DNA of 8,779 nucleotides from Bryobacterales bacterium (GTDB lineage Bacteria > Acidobacteriota > Terriglobia > Bryobacterales > Bryobacteraceae): contig JAOAPP010000002.1 in NCBI GenBank assembly GCA_025462985.1, forward strand, positions 1 through 8,779. The letters are read 5' to 3'. The number at the start of each line of letters is the position of its first letter. Within the stretch, counting starts at the first letter, position 1. The notes beneath the pieces are model-generated. The model worked only from the letters and a program-made list of their open reading frames with translations. It had not been told where the DNA came from and ran no database searches. Shown piece by piece: positions 1 through 7,572 of this stretch. A program made the position numbers and the translations under genes.

Positions 1-675
1 AGCCTGGCGGTGATGGCCCAAGGCGAAGATCAAATGGCGCGGACGCCGGACCGGGTAATGGCGGTCTGCACATGGGCGACAACGTTTGCTTCGCTCGCAG
101 TTGCCGGCCTGGGCATTGCTGTCATCCCATGGGCACTGCCGTTTCTCTATGGCCGGAGTTATGCGGGCGCCACCGCAGCTGTAGCGATTGCCTTGGGAAC
201 AGCGGTCGTGCACATGGGGAGCGGCCCCGCTTCGGCCAGAGTGAGTATTCTATCGGTTCGCACGACGGGGCTGATCAATACCCTATGGGCGGTTCTAGTG
301 GCGCTTGCGTCTGGAACGTTTATCTGGTGGGGCGGCAATGCCGCTAAAGCGGCTTTCATCTACTTGGGCGCGCATGTGGTCTCGGCGGTTTTGCTGTGGC
401 TCACTCTGCGCAGACGGCAATCCATGCCGGCGGGTATGAGCGCGGTGCTCGCAACGGGCGGCGGGACAACGCTGGTGCTCGTGGTGCTCGCCCAGCTTCG
501 TGAATCGCGTCCGGCAATCTCGGGTTCGCTGAGCGGATTGCTGTTCTTCGTGACAATAGCGGGACTTGGTGCGTTGCTCTTCATTGCGCGACGGCAGCAC
601 TGGCTGCCGAAGGCGTCGCAACTCAAGCGCCTGTTGCGTGCGCAGTGGAGCAGACGGAGGGGACTCCATGCCTGA
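1..675 (+). CDS. Polysaccharide flippase (Wzx/MATE-like), C-terminal part, truncated by window edge
   Basis: The reading frame is open from base 1, so the true start lies to the left; about 224 residues remain. What can be seen is a very hydrophobic protein with about six predicted membrane segments, at roughly residues 16-46, 52-72, 89-107, 113-133, 143-163 and 174-193 counted from base 10. They are joined by short loops and end in an Arg/Lys-rich cytoplasmic-type tail. The FLYGRSYAGA stretch after the first segment resembles the loop seen in Wzx-type flippases. Members of this superfamily have 12-14 segments and about 400-500 residues, so this is about the second half. The expected role is moving the undecaprenyl-linked repeat unit across the inner membrane. 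The location just before a run of glycosyltransferases supports this. The family call rests on topology and context, since no catalytic motif exists; another multi-span polysaccharide membrane protein is possible. Confidence 0.75.
   Translation, partial: SLAVMAQGEDQMARTPDRVMAVCTWATTFASLAVAGLGIAVIPWALPFLYGRSYAGATAAVAIALGTAVVHMGSGPASARVSILSVRTTGLINTLWAVLVALASGTFIWWGGNAAKAAFIYLGAHVVSAVLLWLTLRRRQSMPAGMSAVLATGGGTTLVLVVLAQLRESRPAISGSLSGLLFFVTIAGLGALLFIARRQHWLPKASQLKRLLRAQWSRRRGLHA
656..660 (+). promoter_or_regulatory. Ribosome binding site for the first glycosyltransferase
   Basis: GGAGG lies 7 bases before the ATG at 668, inside the end of the flippase gene. It decides the start: the frame is open further upstream (to 566), but only the ATG at 668 has a strong Shine-Dalgarno sequence at the right distance. 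Confidence 0.7.
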
Positions 676-1879
676 ACCCCGTTCTGCCGTCTTGCCGCCA
701 GCGGTATCATCGCAATCCGCGTTATTGCAGCCGGATTCGATGAAACAACAGGTGCGCGTTCTAGCCCTGGTGCACTTACGCAACATTCACCGCTCCACCG
801 GGGCCGGGCGAGTGGCGCGGCAGCTGATCGAGCACTTGGCCGAGCGGCCCGATATCGAGCTTCAGGTGCTGGCCGACCCCGGCGATCACGCCCGGATCGT
901 GAATCTCGTGGGCAGGCCGTGGAGCGACTTCCAATATCGATTCTTCGCGAAAGAAACCTCCCGCCAGCAGGCAGAGTGGTTCCTCCTGGACCGCCCGCAC
1001 GCCGAGCGTTATTGGTCGGAAGCTCAGATCATGTTCTGCACCGCCGAGTCGTATGTGCCCGTGCGGCACGCCCGGCTGGTCATTACCCTGCACGATGCGG
1101 CGTACTTCGAGAGCAATGCGCATCGGATCGACTGCGGGTTCGTCGCGCAGCGGCTGAAGTGGAGTTTGCTGTACCGCAAGATGGGACGCCGAGCGGACCT
1201 GTTCCACACTGTTTCGCAGTTTTCGGCCGAGCGGCTGGCCCACTTCTTTCCCGCTTTGCGTGGGCGTCTCCGAGTGGTGCCCAATGCGGTCACGCCGCAT
1301 TTCTTCGAACCCGTGAGCGTGCCGGGCAACGAGTATCTCGATACAGAAGGCCTGCGGAATCGACCATTCGTCCTGGTTCCTGGCGGGCTGCACTTCCGGA
1401 AGAATGCTGATGTGATCTTCGACGGCTGGCCGCTTTTGAAGAGACTGCATCCGGATCTGCAATTGATCGTGGTCAATCACTCATCGCCCGATTACATGGA
1501 GCGTGCGCGTCAGTTCGGGCCGGATTTCCGGGTCATCGGCTTCGTGTCCGACCATGCGCTTCGGGCCTTGTACGGCGCCGCGCAATGCGTGTGGTTTCCG
1601 TCGCGCTATGAAGGATTTGGCTTGCCTGTCGTGGAAGCGATGGCGTGCGGTGCAGCCGTCGTGGCAAGCCGGGCTTCCTCGTTGCCTGAAATTGCGGGGA
1701 ACGCGGCGCTGCTGGCCCAGCCGCAGGATGCGGCTGACCACGTGGAGCGGATCGATGCCGTCCTGCGCAGCGAATCCTTGCGTGCGGACCTGGGGCGTCG
1801 CGGTGTCGAGCGCGCCCGGCAGTACACCTGGAGCGAGTCGGCACGGCAGATGAAGGATCTGTTTGAGGGCCTGCTATGA
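668..1879 (+). CDS. Family 4 glycosyltransferase A (GT-B fold, mannosyltransferase-like)
   Basis: A 403-residue cytoplasmic enzyme predicted to transfer a sugar from a nucleotide donor to the lipid-linked polysaccharide repeat unit with retention of configuration. The N-domain starts near residue 25 (KQQVRVLALV) and has a Gly loop in RSTGAGRVARQL. The C-domain (about 230-403) carries the GT4 donor-site elements: R244-K245 in PGGLHFRKN and the EX7E motif E315/E323 in EGFGLPVVE, followed by SSLPEIAGNAALL. This SLPE-(I/V)-AG pattern is common in mannosyl- and rhamnosyltransferase-like GT4 enzymes, which fits the gmd gene nearby, but the donor is not proven. The start at 668 overlaps the flippase stop by 8 bases and has a GGAGG site; the ATG at 740 is a weaker alternative that would remove 24 low-complexity residues. 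The next gene overlaps by 4 bases. Confidence 0.92.
   Translation: MPEPRSAVLPPAVSSQSALLQPDSMKQQVRVLALVHLRNIHRSTGAGRVARQLIEHLAERPDIELQVLADPGDHARIVNLVGRPWSDFQYRFFAKETSRQQAEWFLLDRPHAERYWSEAQIMFCTAESYVPVRHARLVITLHDAAYFESNAHRIDCGFVAQRLKWSLLYRKMGRRADLFHTVSQFSAERLAHFFPALRGRLRVVPNAVTPHFFEPVSVPGNEYLDTEGLRNRPFVLVPGGLHFRKNADVIFDGWPLLKRLHPDLQLIVVNHSSPDYMERARQFGPDFRVIGFVSDHALRALYGAAQCVWFPSRYEGFGLPVVEAMACGAAVVASRASSLPEIAGNAALLAQPQDAADHVERIDAVLRSESLRADLGRRGVERARQYTWSESARQMKDLFEGLL
1865..1869 (+). promoter_or_regulatory. Ribosome binding site for glycosyltransferase B
   Basis: GAGGG lies 6 bases before the ATG at 1876, within the last codons of the upstream gene. Together with the ATGA stop/start overlap it indicates translational coupling. 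Confidence 0.55.
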
Positions 1880-3216
1880 GCGCAGCGGCAATGGCAGAGG
1901 GGACGGCATCGGAACGCCGTGTCGTAGTCGTGCATCGCGGCGCACGCGATGCATACCAGGTGGCTGCCGCCCTCGCTGGTGAAGGAATGCTGGAGGCTCT
2001 GTATACAGACCTGTACTGGCCAGGAGAACGCCCGTGGGCGCGGCGGTTGGAACGCATACTGGGCAGGAGTTCGGCAGCTTTGCTCGGAGCGCGGCACAAT
2101 GCGGAGCTTCCGGCGTCGTTTGTCCGGCAGATCCCGATAAGTGGGATGATTTCATTCGCATTGGACAAGATCAGGCACGCTCCATTCTCGTGGCGTCGGC
2201 GCGCCACCCGCTGGACGGACGCCCGGCTCGGCCGCCTTGCGGGCGCGCATGCAGCGAAGCACGATGCCCTGATTTTGGCCTATAGCTATTACGCGGCGGA
2301 CGCTTTGCGCTTCGCCAATCGACCCGGCATGCTATTCCAAGCGCACCCGCATCCGGCGAGCGTGCGCCGCATTCTTGAGGGCGAACGAGCGGACCACCCC
2401 GACTGCGCCGCTTCGCTTGAGAAGGAGTGGGAACTGTCACTCGATCCGGCCGACTTTGAGCGGCTGGTCTCCGAACCCAGGCTGGCCGCCCACTGTCTCG
2501 TGGCATCCTCATTCACCAGGCAAACGCTTATCGAAAACGGAACGGATCCAGGGGCCATCACGGTGATTCCCTATGGCGTGGACGGCCGGCGTTTCTTTCC
2601 TGGTGAGGCGTTGGGCAGGCGTTTAACCACCGCACCGCTGCGGCTGCTGTTTGTGGGAACCATCACGCAGCGCAAAGGGATCAAGTACCTGCTTGAGGCG
2701 CTGCGCATGGTGCGTCACCCGGACATGGAAGTGACAGTATGCGGGCGCGTAGTCGATGATCTGGCTTTATTCAAGCCGCTTGCCGGACAAGTAACGATTC
2801 GATCTTCTGTGAGCCACGCGGAACTGCTCGCGGCTTACCAGGCGGCGGACCTGTTTGTTTTCCCCTCGGTGGCCGAAGGCTTTGCGCAAGTGTTGCTGGA
2901 GGCCTTGGCATGTGGACTGCCTATTCTCAGCACAACACACACCGCGGCGCCTGACCTGATCGAGGAAGGGCGGGAAGGCTTTGTGGTGCCGCCGCGCCGG
3001 CCTGACTTGCTCGCCGAGCGAATCGAGTGGGCAGTGCGGCATCGTCGCGAGCTCCGCGACATGCGGCAGGCAGCACGGACCCGGGCCGAGCACTTTACTC
3101 ATCAGCGCTTCCGTGAAGGCGTGATGGCGGCGGTGCACTCGTTTGCGAAGCGCATCTCGGCTGCTGACGCGACCGGTATGGAGCAGGAAAGAAAACGGCG
3201 GGCGGCCTATGTTTAA
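1876..3216 (+). CDS. Family 4 glycosyltransferase B (GT-B fold)
   Basis: A 446-residue predicted cytoplasmic, retaining glycosyltransferase. The N-domain begins near residue 15 (RRVVVVHRGARDAYQVA), where the substrate-side loop after the first strand reads RGARDAYQVA rather than the usual GG(x)xR form. The hinge region is CLVASSFTRQTLIENG, followed by VIPYGVD, typical of GT4. The C-domain opens with LLFVGTITQRKGIKYLLEAL, giving donor-phosphate residues R266-K267, and has the EX7E motif E334/E342 in EGFAQVLLEALACG. A basic tail (QERKRR) closes the protein. The start at 1876 overlaps the preceding stop as ATGA and is preceded by GAGGG. It sits second in a run of four GT4 genes, so it should add one of the inner repeat-unit sugars. 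Donor and acceptor cannot be read from the sequence. Confidence 0.92.
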   Translation: MSAAAMAEGTASERRVVVVHRGARDAYQVAAALAGEGMLEALYTDLYWPGERPWARRLERILGRSSAALLGARHNAELPASFVRQIPISGMISFALDKIRHAPFSWRRRATRWTDARLGRLAGAHAAKHDALILAYSYYAADALRFANRPGMLFQAHPHPASVRRILEGERADHPDCAASLEKEWELSLDPADFERLVSEPRLAAHCLVASSFTRQTLIENGTDPGAITVIPYGVDGRRFFPGEALGRRLTTAPLRLLFVGTITQRKGIKYLLEALRMVRHPDMEVTVCGRVVDDLALFKPLAGQVTIRSSVSHAELLAAYQAADLFVFPSVAEGFAQVLLEALACGLPILSTTHTAAPDLIEEGREGFVVPPRRPDLLAERIEWAVRHRRELRDMRQAARTRAEHFTHQRFREGVMAAVHSFAKRISAADATGMEQERKRRAAYV

Positions 3217-3241
3217 TCCACAAGCGGAGGTAAGCGGACGC

Positions 3242-3248
3242 GAGGTGA
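3242..3248 (+). promoter_or_regulatory. Ribosome binding site for glycosyltransferase C
   Basis: GAGGTGA lies 6 bases before the ATG at 3255. Its TGA (3246-3248) is also an in-frame stop for that gene, so no start further upstream is possible. The 38-bp gap also holds a second GGAGGT (3226-3231), which is too far away to serve this start. Confidence 0.75.
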
Positions 3249-3254
3249 CCAACA

Positions 3255-4448
3255 ATGTTTAGCCAGGCAATTCCGCGTCACCAGAACGCGCCCGGCAGTG
3301 CGGTCCAAAGCGGGTGCGATCTGGCAGTGTTGTGGATCGATTGGTACGCCTATCACATTGGACGATTCCGAGGTCTCATGGAATCGCCTGAACTGCAAGG
3401 GCGCGTCGCCGGGATAGAAATGGTGGGCGGCGAAGGCGTACATTCCGGATTGAAGTTCCGCGAAGCCATTCCTGCTTCGTTGCCGGTCCATACATTGTTC
3501 CCTGGCGGCAACTGGCGCGACGCCAAAGGGTGGGATGGCGTCACAGCAGTGTGGAACTGCCTGACGAAACTCAACCCGTCGGTTGTTCTTGTGCCGGGTT
3601 ACTACGTGCGTCCAGCCTTAACGGCGGCGCTCTGGTGTCGCTGGCACAGGCGGCGGGCAATTTTGATGTCGGAGAGCACTGCGGACGATCACCGGAGATC
3701 GCCTGGGTATGAGGCGCTCAAGAGCCTGCTGATTCGCAGCCTCTACGATTGGGCAATCACGGGGGGTGCGCCGCAACGTCGTTATCTGGAACAGCTGGGA
3801 TTCCCGCCCGAGCGGATTGCAGGGTTCTATGACGTGGTGGACAACGACTTCTTTACCGTGGAAACTGCTGCGGTCAGGCGTCAATATCGTGCTGCCGATT
3901 TTTCACTGCCTGACGGCTACTTCCTATATGTCGGGCGTTTGTCGGCAGAGAAGAATGTTGCTGGTCTCATCGAAGCCTATGCGGAATATCGGCGCGGAGG
4001 AGGCACGCAGGCTTTGGTCTTGGTAGGGGACGGACCAATGCGGGCGGAACTTGAAGCGCTGGCTGCCCGAACCGGCTTTGGCATCGATATCAGGTTTGAA
4101 GGTCTGCACGGCACTGCGGAACTGCCCCGGTATTACGCTTTCGCCGGCTGCTTTGTCCTGCCGAGTACGCGTGAACCCTGGGGCTTGGTCGCAAACGAGG
4201 CCATGGCGGCCGGGCTTCCCGTGCTGATTTCGCGGCGCTGCGGCTGTGCCGAGGACCTCGTGCTGGAGGGCGAGAACGGTCTCCTCTTCGATCCGGCGGA
4301 GCCCGGGGCCCTCACTGCATCGCTCAGTGTCATGGGCAGTCTGGGACGCGCCAGGCTGGCGGAAATGGGCGCTGTTTCGGAAGCGATCGTCGCCCGCTAC
4401 TCACCGCGAGCATGGGCGGCCGAGGTAGTGCGCCTGATGCGCGCCTGA
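3255..4448 (+). CDS. Family 4 glycosyltransferase C, EPWG subclass
   Basis: A 397-residue predicted cytoplasmic glycosyltransferase. The C-domain is clear: LYVGRLSAEKNVAGLIEAY with donor-site R228 and K233, LVGDGPMRAELEALA, and an EX7E motif E307/E315 in REPWGLVANEAMAAG, followed by CGCAEDLV and NGLLFDP. The EPWG form of the motif recurs in a subgroup of GT4 proteins. The N-domain (about 22-200) is less canonical: it reads LWIDWYAYHIGRFRGL where most GT4 enzymes have a Gly-rich substrate loop, and has LVPGYYVRPAL and MSESTADDHRRS further on. The start is fixed by an in-frame TGA at 3246-3248. The gene follows a 38-bp gap and is followed by a 13-bp gap, consistent with the same operon. The sugar donor is unknown. 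Confidence 0.9.
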   Translation: MFSQAIPRHQNAPGSAVQSGCDLAVLWIDWYAYHIGRFRGLMESPELQGRVAGIEMVGGEGVHSGLKFREAIPASLPVHTLFPGGNWRDAKGWDGVTAVWNCLTKLNPSVVLVPGYYVRPALTAALWCRWHRRRAILMSESTADDHRRSPGYEALKSLLIRSLYDWAITGGAPQRRYLEQLGFPPERIAGFYDVVDNDFFTVETAAVRRQYRAADFSLPDGYFLYVGRLSAEKNVAGLIEAYAEYRRGGGTQALVLVGDGPMRAELEALAARTGFGIDIRFEGLHGTAELPRYYAFAGCFVLPSTREPWGLVANEAMAAGLPVLISRRCGCAEDLVLEGENGLLFDPAEPGALTASLSVMGSLGRARLAEMGAVSEAIVARYSPRAWAAEVVRLMRA

Positions 4449-4461
4449 CGCCGGGAGCAGA

Positions 4462-5757
4462 ATGAGCACTCAGGCAAACAGCTTCGAGGAACCCCGATTT
4501 TCAGTGCCGGAAGCACCTTCCCGGGAGCACAGCCGACGGTGCCCGCCGCACTGGCTTGAAGTCGTTTCACATCTTCATCCGAAATATGGCGGCTTGAGTG
4601 CCGCCGTCCCGGCCCTCAGTGCGGCTGTTGCGGCTGCCTCCGGCAACCTGGTGACACTGGCGGCCTTCTGCGCCGAAGGAGAACGAATAGTGCCGGCAGA
4701 GGCCGGAGTCATCGACATCCAGCACCTGCCTCTCGGGCGTCGGCAATTTAGGCAGGACATCACGGCGGGTGAGCGCTTCCGGTCCCTGGTCGCGAACGCG
4801 GCCGCTGTTCACATACACGGGTTGTGGCAGCACTCCACCGCTCATGCCGCCCGTTTGGCGCGCGAGTTGCGCATCCCTTATGTGGTGTCCGCGCATGGCA
4901 TGTTGGACCGCTGGGCCCTGGGCCAGAAACGTTGGAAGAAGGCCGTGTACGCGGCCTTGGTGGAGCGCCCGTTGTTGCGTCGTGCAGCCTGCCTGCACGC
5001 CCTAACCGAAGCCGAAGCCGACGACTACCGGCGCTTCCGTTTGCGCTGTCCCGTGGCGGTGATTCCAAACGGCGTCACCGTGAAGGCCGACGTGGATGCG
5101 GAACTCTTTCTGTCCCGGTTCCCAGCTTTGCGCGAGCAGCGTCTTTTTCTATTCCTGGGCCGTTTGCACGTGAAAAAGGGAGTTCACGTTCTGTGCGAAG
5201 CGTGGTCGGACGTTGAGGCGCACTGGCCGGACGCGCACCTGGTGATCGCGGGGCCTGACTTTGAAAACACACGCGCTGCGCTTGAGGGGCGCTGTGCATC
5301 GCTCGGCTGCAGGCGTGTAACATTCGCCGGAATGCTGCAGGGCGATTTGAAGTGGAGTGCTCTGCGAGCCTCAGATGTTTTCGTGTTGCCGTCGTACTCG
5401 GAAGGACTGAGCGTGTCCGTGCTCGAGGCTATGGGCATGGGCCTGCCTGTGATCGTGACTCGGCAGTGCAATGTGCCGGAGGTCCGAATACGGGATTGTG
5501 GCTGGGAAATTGATCCGGACCGAGATGCGCTTGGGTCCGCGATTGAAGAGTGCCTGGGAGCCCCGGCAACGCGGCTGGCTGCCATGGGAGGGAATGGCCG
5601 CGAGTTGGTGGAGAGCCGCTTCAGTTGGTCCCGCGTCGGACGTCAGATGGCTGCGGTCTACGGATGGATTGCCGGCGGGTCCAAGCCCACTGGCGTATTT
5701 GCGGGGGAGCGCGACGAAGCCGTCTGGGACACGGCCAGAAAAGGAGTATCCGCATGA
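4462..5757 (+). CDS. Family 4 glycosyltransferase D
   Basis: A 431-residue predicted cytoplasmic retaining glycosyltransferase. After about 30 polar residues the N-domain starts at LEVVSHLHPKYGGLSAAVPAL, with a Gly loop (YGGLS). It continues with VHIHGLWQHS and VVSAHGMLDRWAL, a pattern shared by a GT4 group common in exopolysaccharide clusters, then LHALTEAEADDYRRF and VIPNGV at the hinge. The C-domain has FLGRLHVKKGVHVLCEAW, with R234 and K238-K239, and the EX7E motif E314/E322 in EGLSVSVLE, followed by NVPEV. The C-terminal tail of about 27 residues (after YGWIAGG) is not part of the domain. GGGAG at 4453-4457 precedes the ATG. Its stop overlaps the start of the acetyltransferase gene as ATGA, so the two products are probably made in coupled amounts and may act on the same sugar. 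Confidence 0.9.
   Translation: MSTQANSFEEPRFSVPEAPSREHSRRCPPHWLEVVSHLHPKYGGLSAAVPALSAAVAAASGNLVTLAAFCAEGERIVPAEAGVIDIQHLPLGRRQFRQDITAGERFRSLVANAAAVHIHGLWQHSTAHAARLARELRIPYVVSAHGMLDRWALGQKRWKKAVYAALVERPLLRRAACLHALTEAEADDYRRFRLRCPVAVIPNGVTVKADVDAELFLSRFPALREQRLFLFLGRLHVKKGVHVLCEAWSDVEAHWPDAHLVIAGPDFENTRAALEGRCASLGCRRVTFAGMLQGDLKWSALRASDVFVLPSYSEGLSVSVLEAMGMGLPVIVTRQCNVPEVRIRDCGWEIDPDRDALGSAIEECLGAPATRLAAMGGNGRELVESRFSWSRVGRQMAAVYGWIAGGSKPTGVFAGERDEAVWDTARKGVSA
5741..5746 (+). promoter_or_regulatory. Ribosome binding site for the acetyltransferase
   Basis: AAGGAG lies 7 bases before the ATG at 5754. It selects this start over the in-frame open stretch that runs upstream to 5550 inside the glycosyltransferase gene. 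Confidence 0.8.
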
Positions 5758-6362
5758 GCGCGGTACGGCTGAGGCGATTCGACAATTCATGGTACCGGCC
5801 GGGCCGGCCGCGCTGGCAGCAGATCGCATGGTTCTTCGCGGGCCTGCCGCTGCTGCGCTCGGCTGTGCTCCCTTCCTCATCGTTCCGGGTATGGCTGTTG
5901 CGCCGCTTCGGCGCAGACGTGGGACACGGCGCGGTGATCAAGCCGGGTGTGCGCGTGAAATACCCGTGGCATCTGCGCATGGGAAACGATTGCTGGTTGG
6001 GCGAAGACTGCTGGATCGACAATCTCGCCACAGTGACTCTGGGCTCGAACGTGTGCATCTCACAAGGCGCTTACTTGTGCACGGGCAATCACGATTGGAG
6101 CGACCCGGCTTTCGGATTACGAACCGAGCCAATCAGCGTAGGCGACGGCGCATGGGTGGGAGCGCGGGCGCTACTCGCTCCGGGTGTGCACTTGGGCGAA
6201 GGTGCAGTGGCGGCGGCCGGGAGCGTCGTGTCGCGCAGCATCCCGCCGTGGGAAGTGCACAGCGGGAATCCGGCGGCCTTTTTGCGTGTGCGGCGAATTC
6301 GGACAGACGGCGAAGCGGCGGCCCCGGCCATAGGAGCGCGTGCGGCGGGAGTGGGGAAATAA
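5754..6362 (+). CDS. WcaF-like O-acetyltransferase (left-handed beta-helix)
   Basis: A 202-residue protein, close to the usual 180-210 for WcaF-like colanic-acid-type acetyltransferases. It begins with [17 protein letters not shown], resembling the family's FDNSWY start. The hexapeptide-repeat helix follows from about residue 55 to 185 ([50 protein letters not shown]). The catalytic His is most likely H113 in TGNHDW. The end [12 protein letters not shown] is the standard closing motif of this superfamily. It would transfer acetyl from acetyl-CoA to a hydroxyl of a sugar in the lipid-linked unit, on the cytoplasmic side. The start overlaps the upstream stop by 4 bases. The family is well supported; whether acetyl is the group and which sugar is modified is inference. 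I leave out the symbol because wcaF identity within colanic acid synthesis is not implied. Confidence 0.9.
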   Translation: MSAVRLRRFDNSWYRPGRPRWQQIAWFFAGLPLLRSAVLPSSSFRVWLLRRFGADVGHGAVIKPGVRVKYPWHLRMGNDCWLGEDCWIDNLATVTLGSNVCISQGAYLCTGNHDWSDPAFGLRTEPISVGDGAWVGARALLAPGVHLGEGAVAAAGSVVSRSIPPWEVHSGNPAAFLRVRRIRTDGEAAAPAIGARAAGVGK

Positions 6363-6420
6363 GGGTTTTTTGCGGCCCGCCGCGGTAGTCAGACAGGGTT
6401 GCAGAGGAAAAAAGAAGCAA

Positions 6421-6424
6421 GAGG
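6421..6424 (+). promoter_or_regulatory. Ribosome binding site for gmd
   Basis: GAGG lies 8 bases before the ATG at 6433. The frame is open upstream to 6340, but the protein's conserved N-terminus (the strand leading to the dinucleotide loop) begins right after this ATG. The 70-bp gap before it (6363-6432) shows no convincing -35/-10 pair. Confidence 0.55.
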
Positions 6425-6432
6425 TTACTTAC

Positions 6433-7482
<1,050 letters not shown>

Positions 7483-7572
7483 ACTAGACGCCGGTTCTTC
7501 GAATCGGACATGGAGCGCCAGAGGCCAAGTGCCTGACGGCAGCAGCTTACGCGCTCCATTCTTTCTCTCCGG
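7483..7572. other. Intergenic gap between convergent genes
   Basis: Ninety bases separate the gmd stop from the stop of the minus-strand gene. The only clear structure is the inverted repeat annotated separately at 7510-7559; no ORF, promoter or RNA gene was recognised. Confidence 0.8.
7510..7567 (+). terminator. Probable terminator of the polysaccharide operon
   Basis: ATGGAGCGC at 7510-7518 is a perfect reverse complement of GCGCTCCAT at 7551-7559. The 32-base loop can itself form a small hairpin, AGGC (7522-7525) with GCCT (7531-7534). The 3' arm is followed by a pyrimidine-rich stretch TCTTTCTCTCC starting at 7560, not a true U-run. Position right after gmd and between convergent genes fits termination. 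The large loop and imperfect U-tract make it a weaker intrinsic terminator than usual; a Rho-type or mRNA-end-stabilising structure is also possible. The minus-strand reading has no T-run after the stem. Confidence 0.5.

Noticed and set aside
776..1480. Minus-strand open frame of 234 residues opposite glycosyltransferase A
   Set aside because: It is antisense to a gene with a complete GT4 signature; the translation shows no recognisable motif and no good ribosome binding site was noted.
1533..2207. Minus-strand open frame of 224 residues spanning the glycosyltransferase A/B junction
   Set aside because: The translation is Arg/Ser/Ala-rich low complexity, typical of antisense frames in GC-rich DNA, and both plus-strand genes here are well supported.
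6365..6383. T-run followed by a GCGG/CCGC hairpin in the gap before gmd, considered as a terminator
   Set aside because: The stem is only 4 bp, and the T-run precedes it on the plus strand; read on the minus strand the stem is followed by A's. It fits a terminator on neither strand.
5471..6388. Plus-strand open frame of 305 residues across the end of glycosyltransferase D and the acetyltransferase gene
   Set aside because: It lies in another frame over two clearly conserved genes and its translation is Arg/Gly-rich without any domain pattern; it is a by-product of high GC content.
6363..6432. Possible internal promoter for gmd
   Set aside because: TTGCGG (6370) and TTGCAG (6400) could be read as -35 boxes, but no acceptable -10 hexamer lies 16-18 bases downstream of either.
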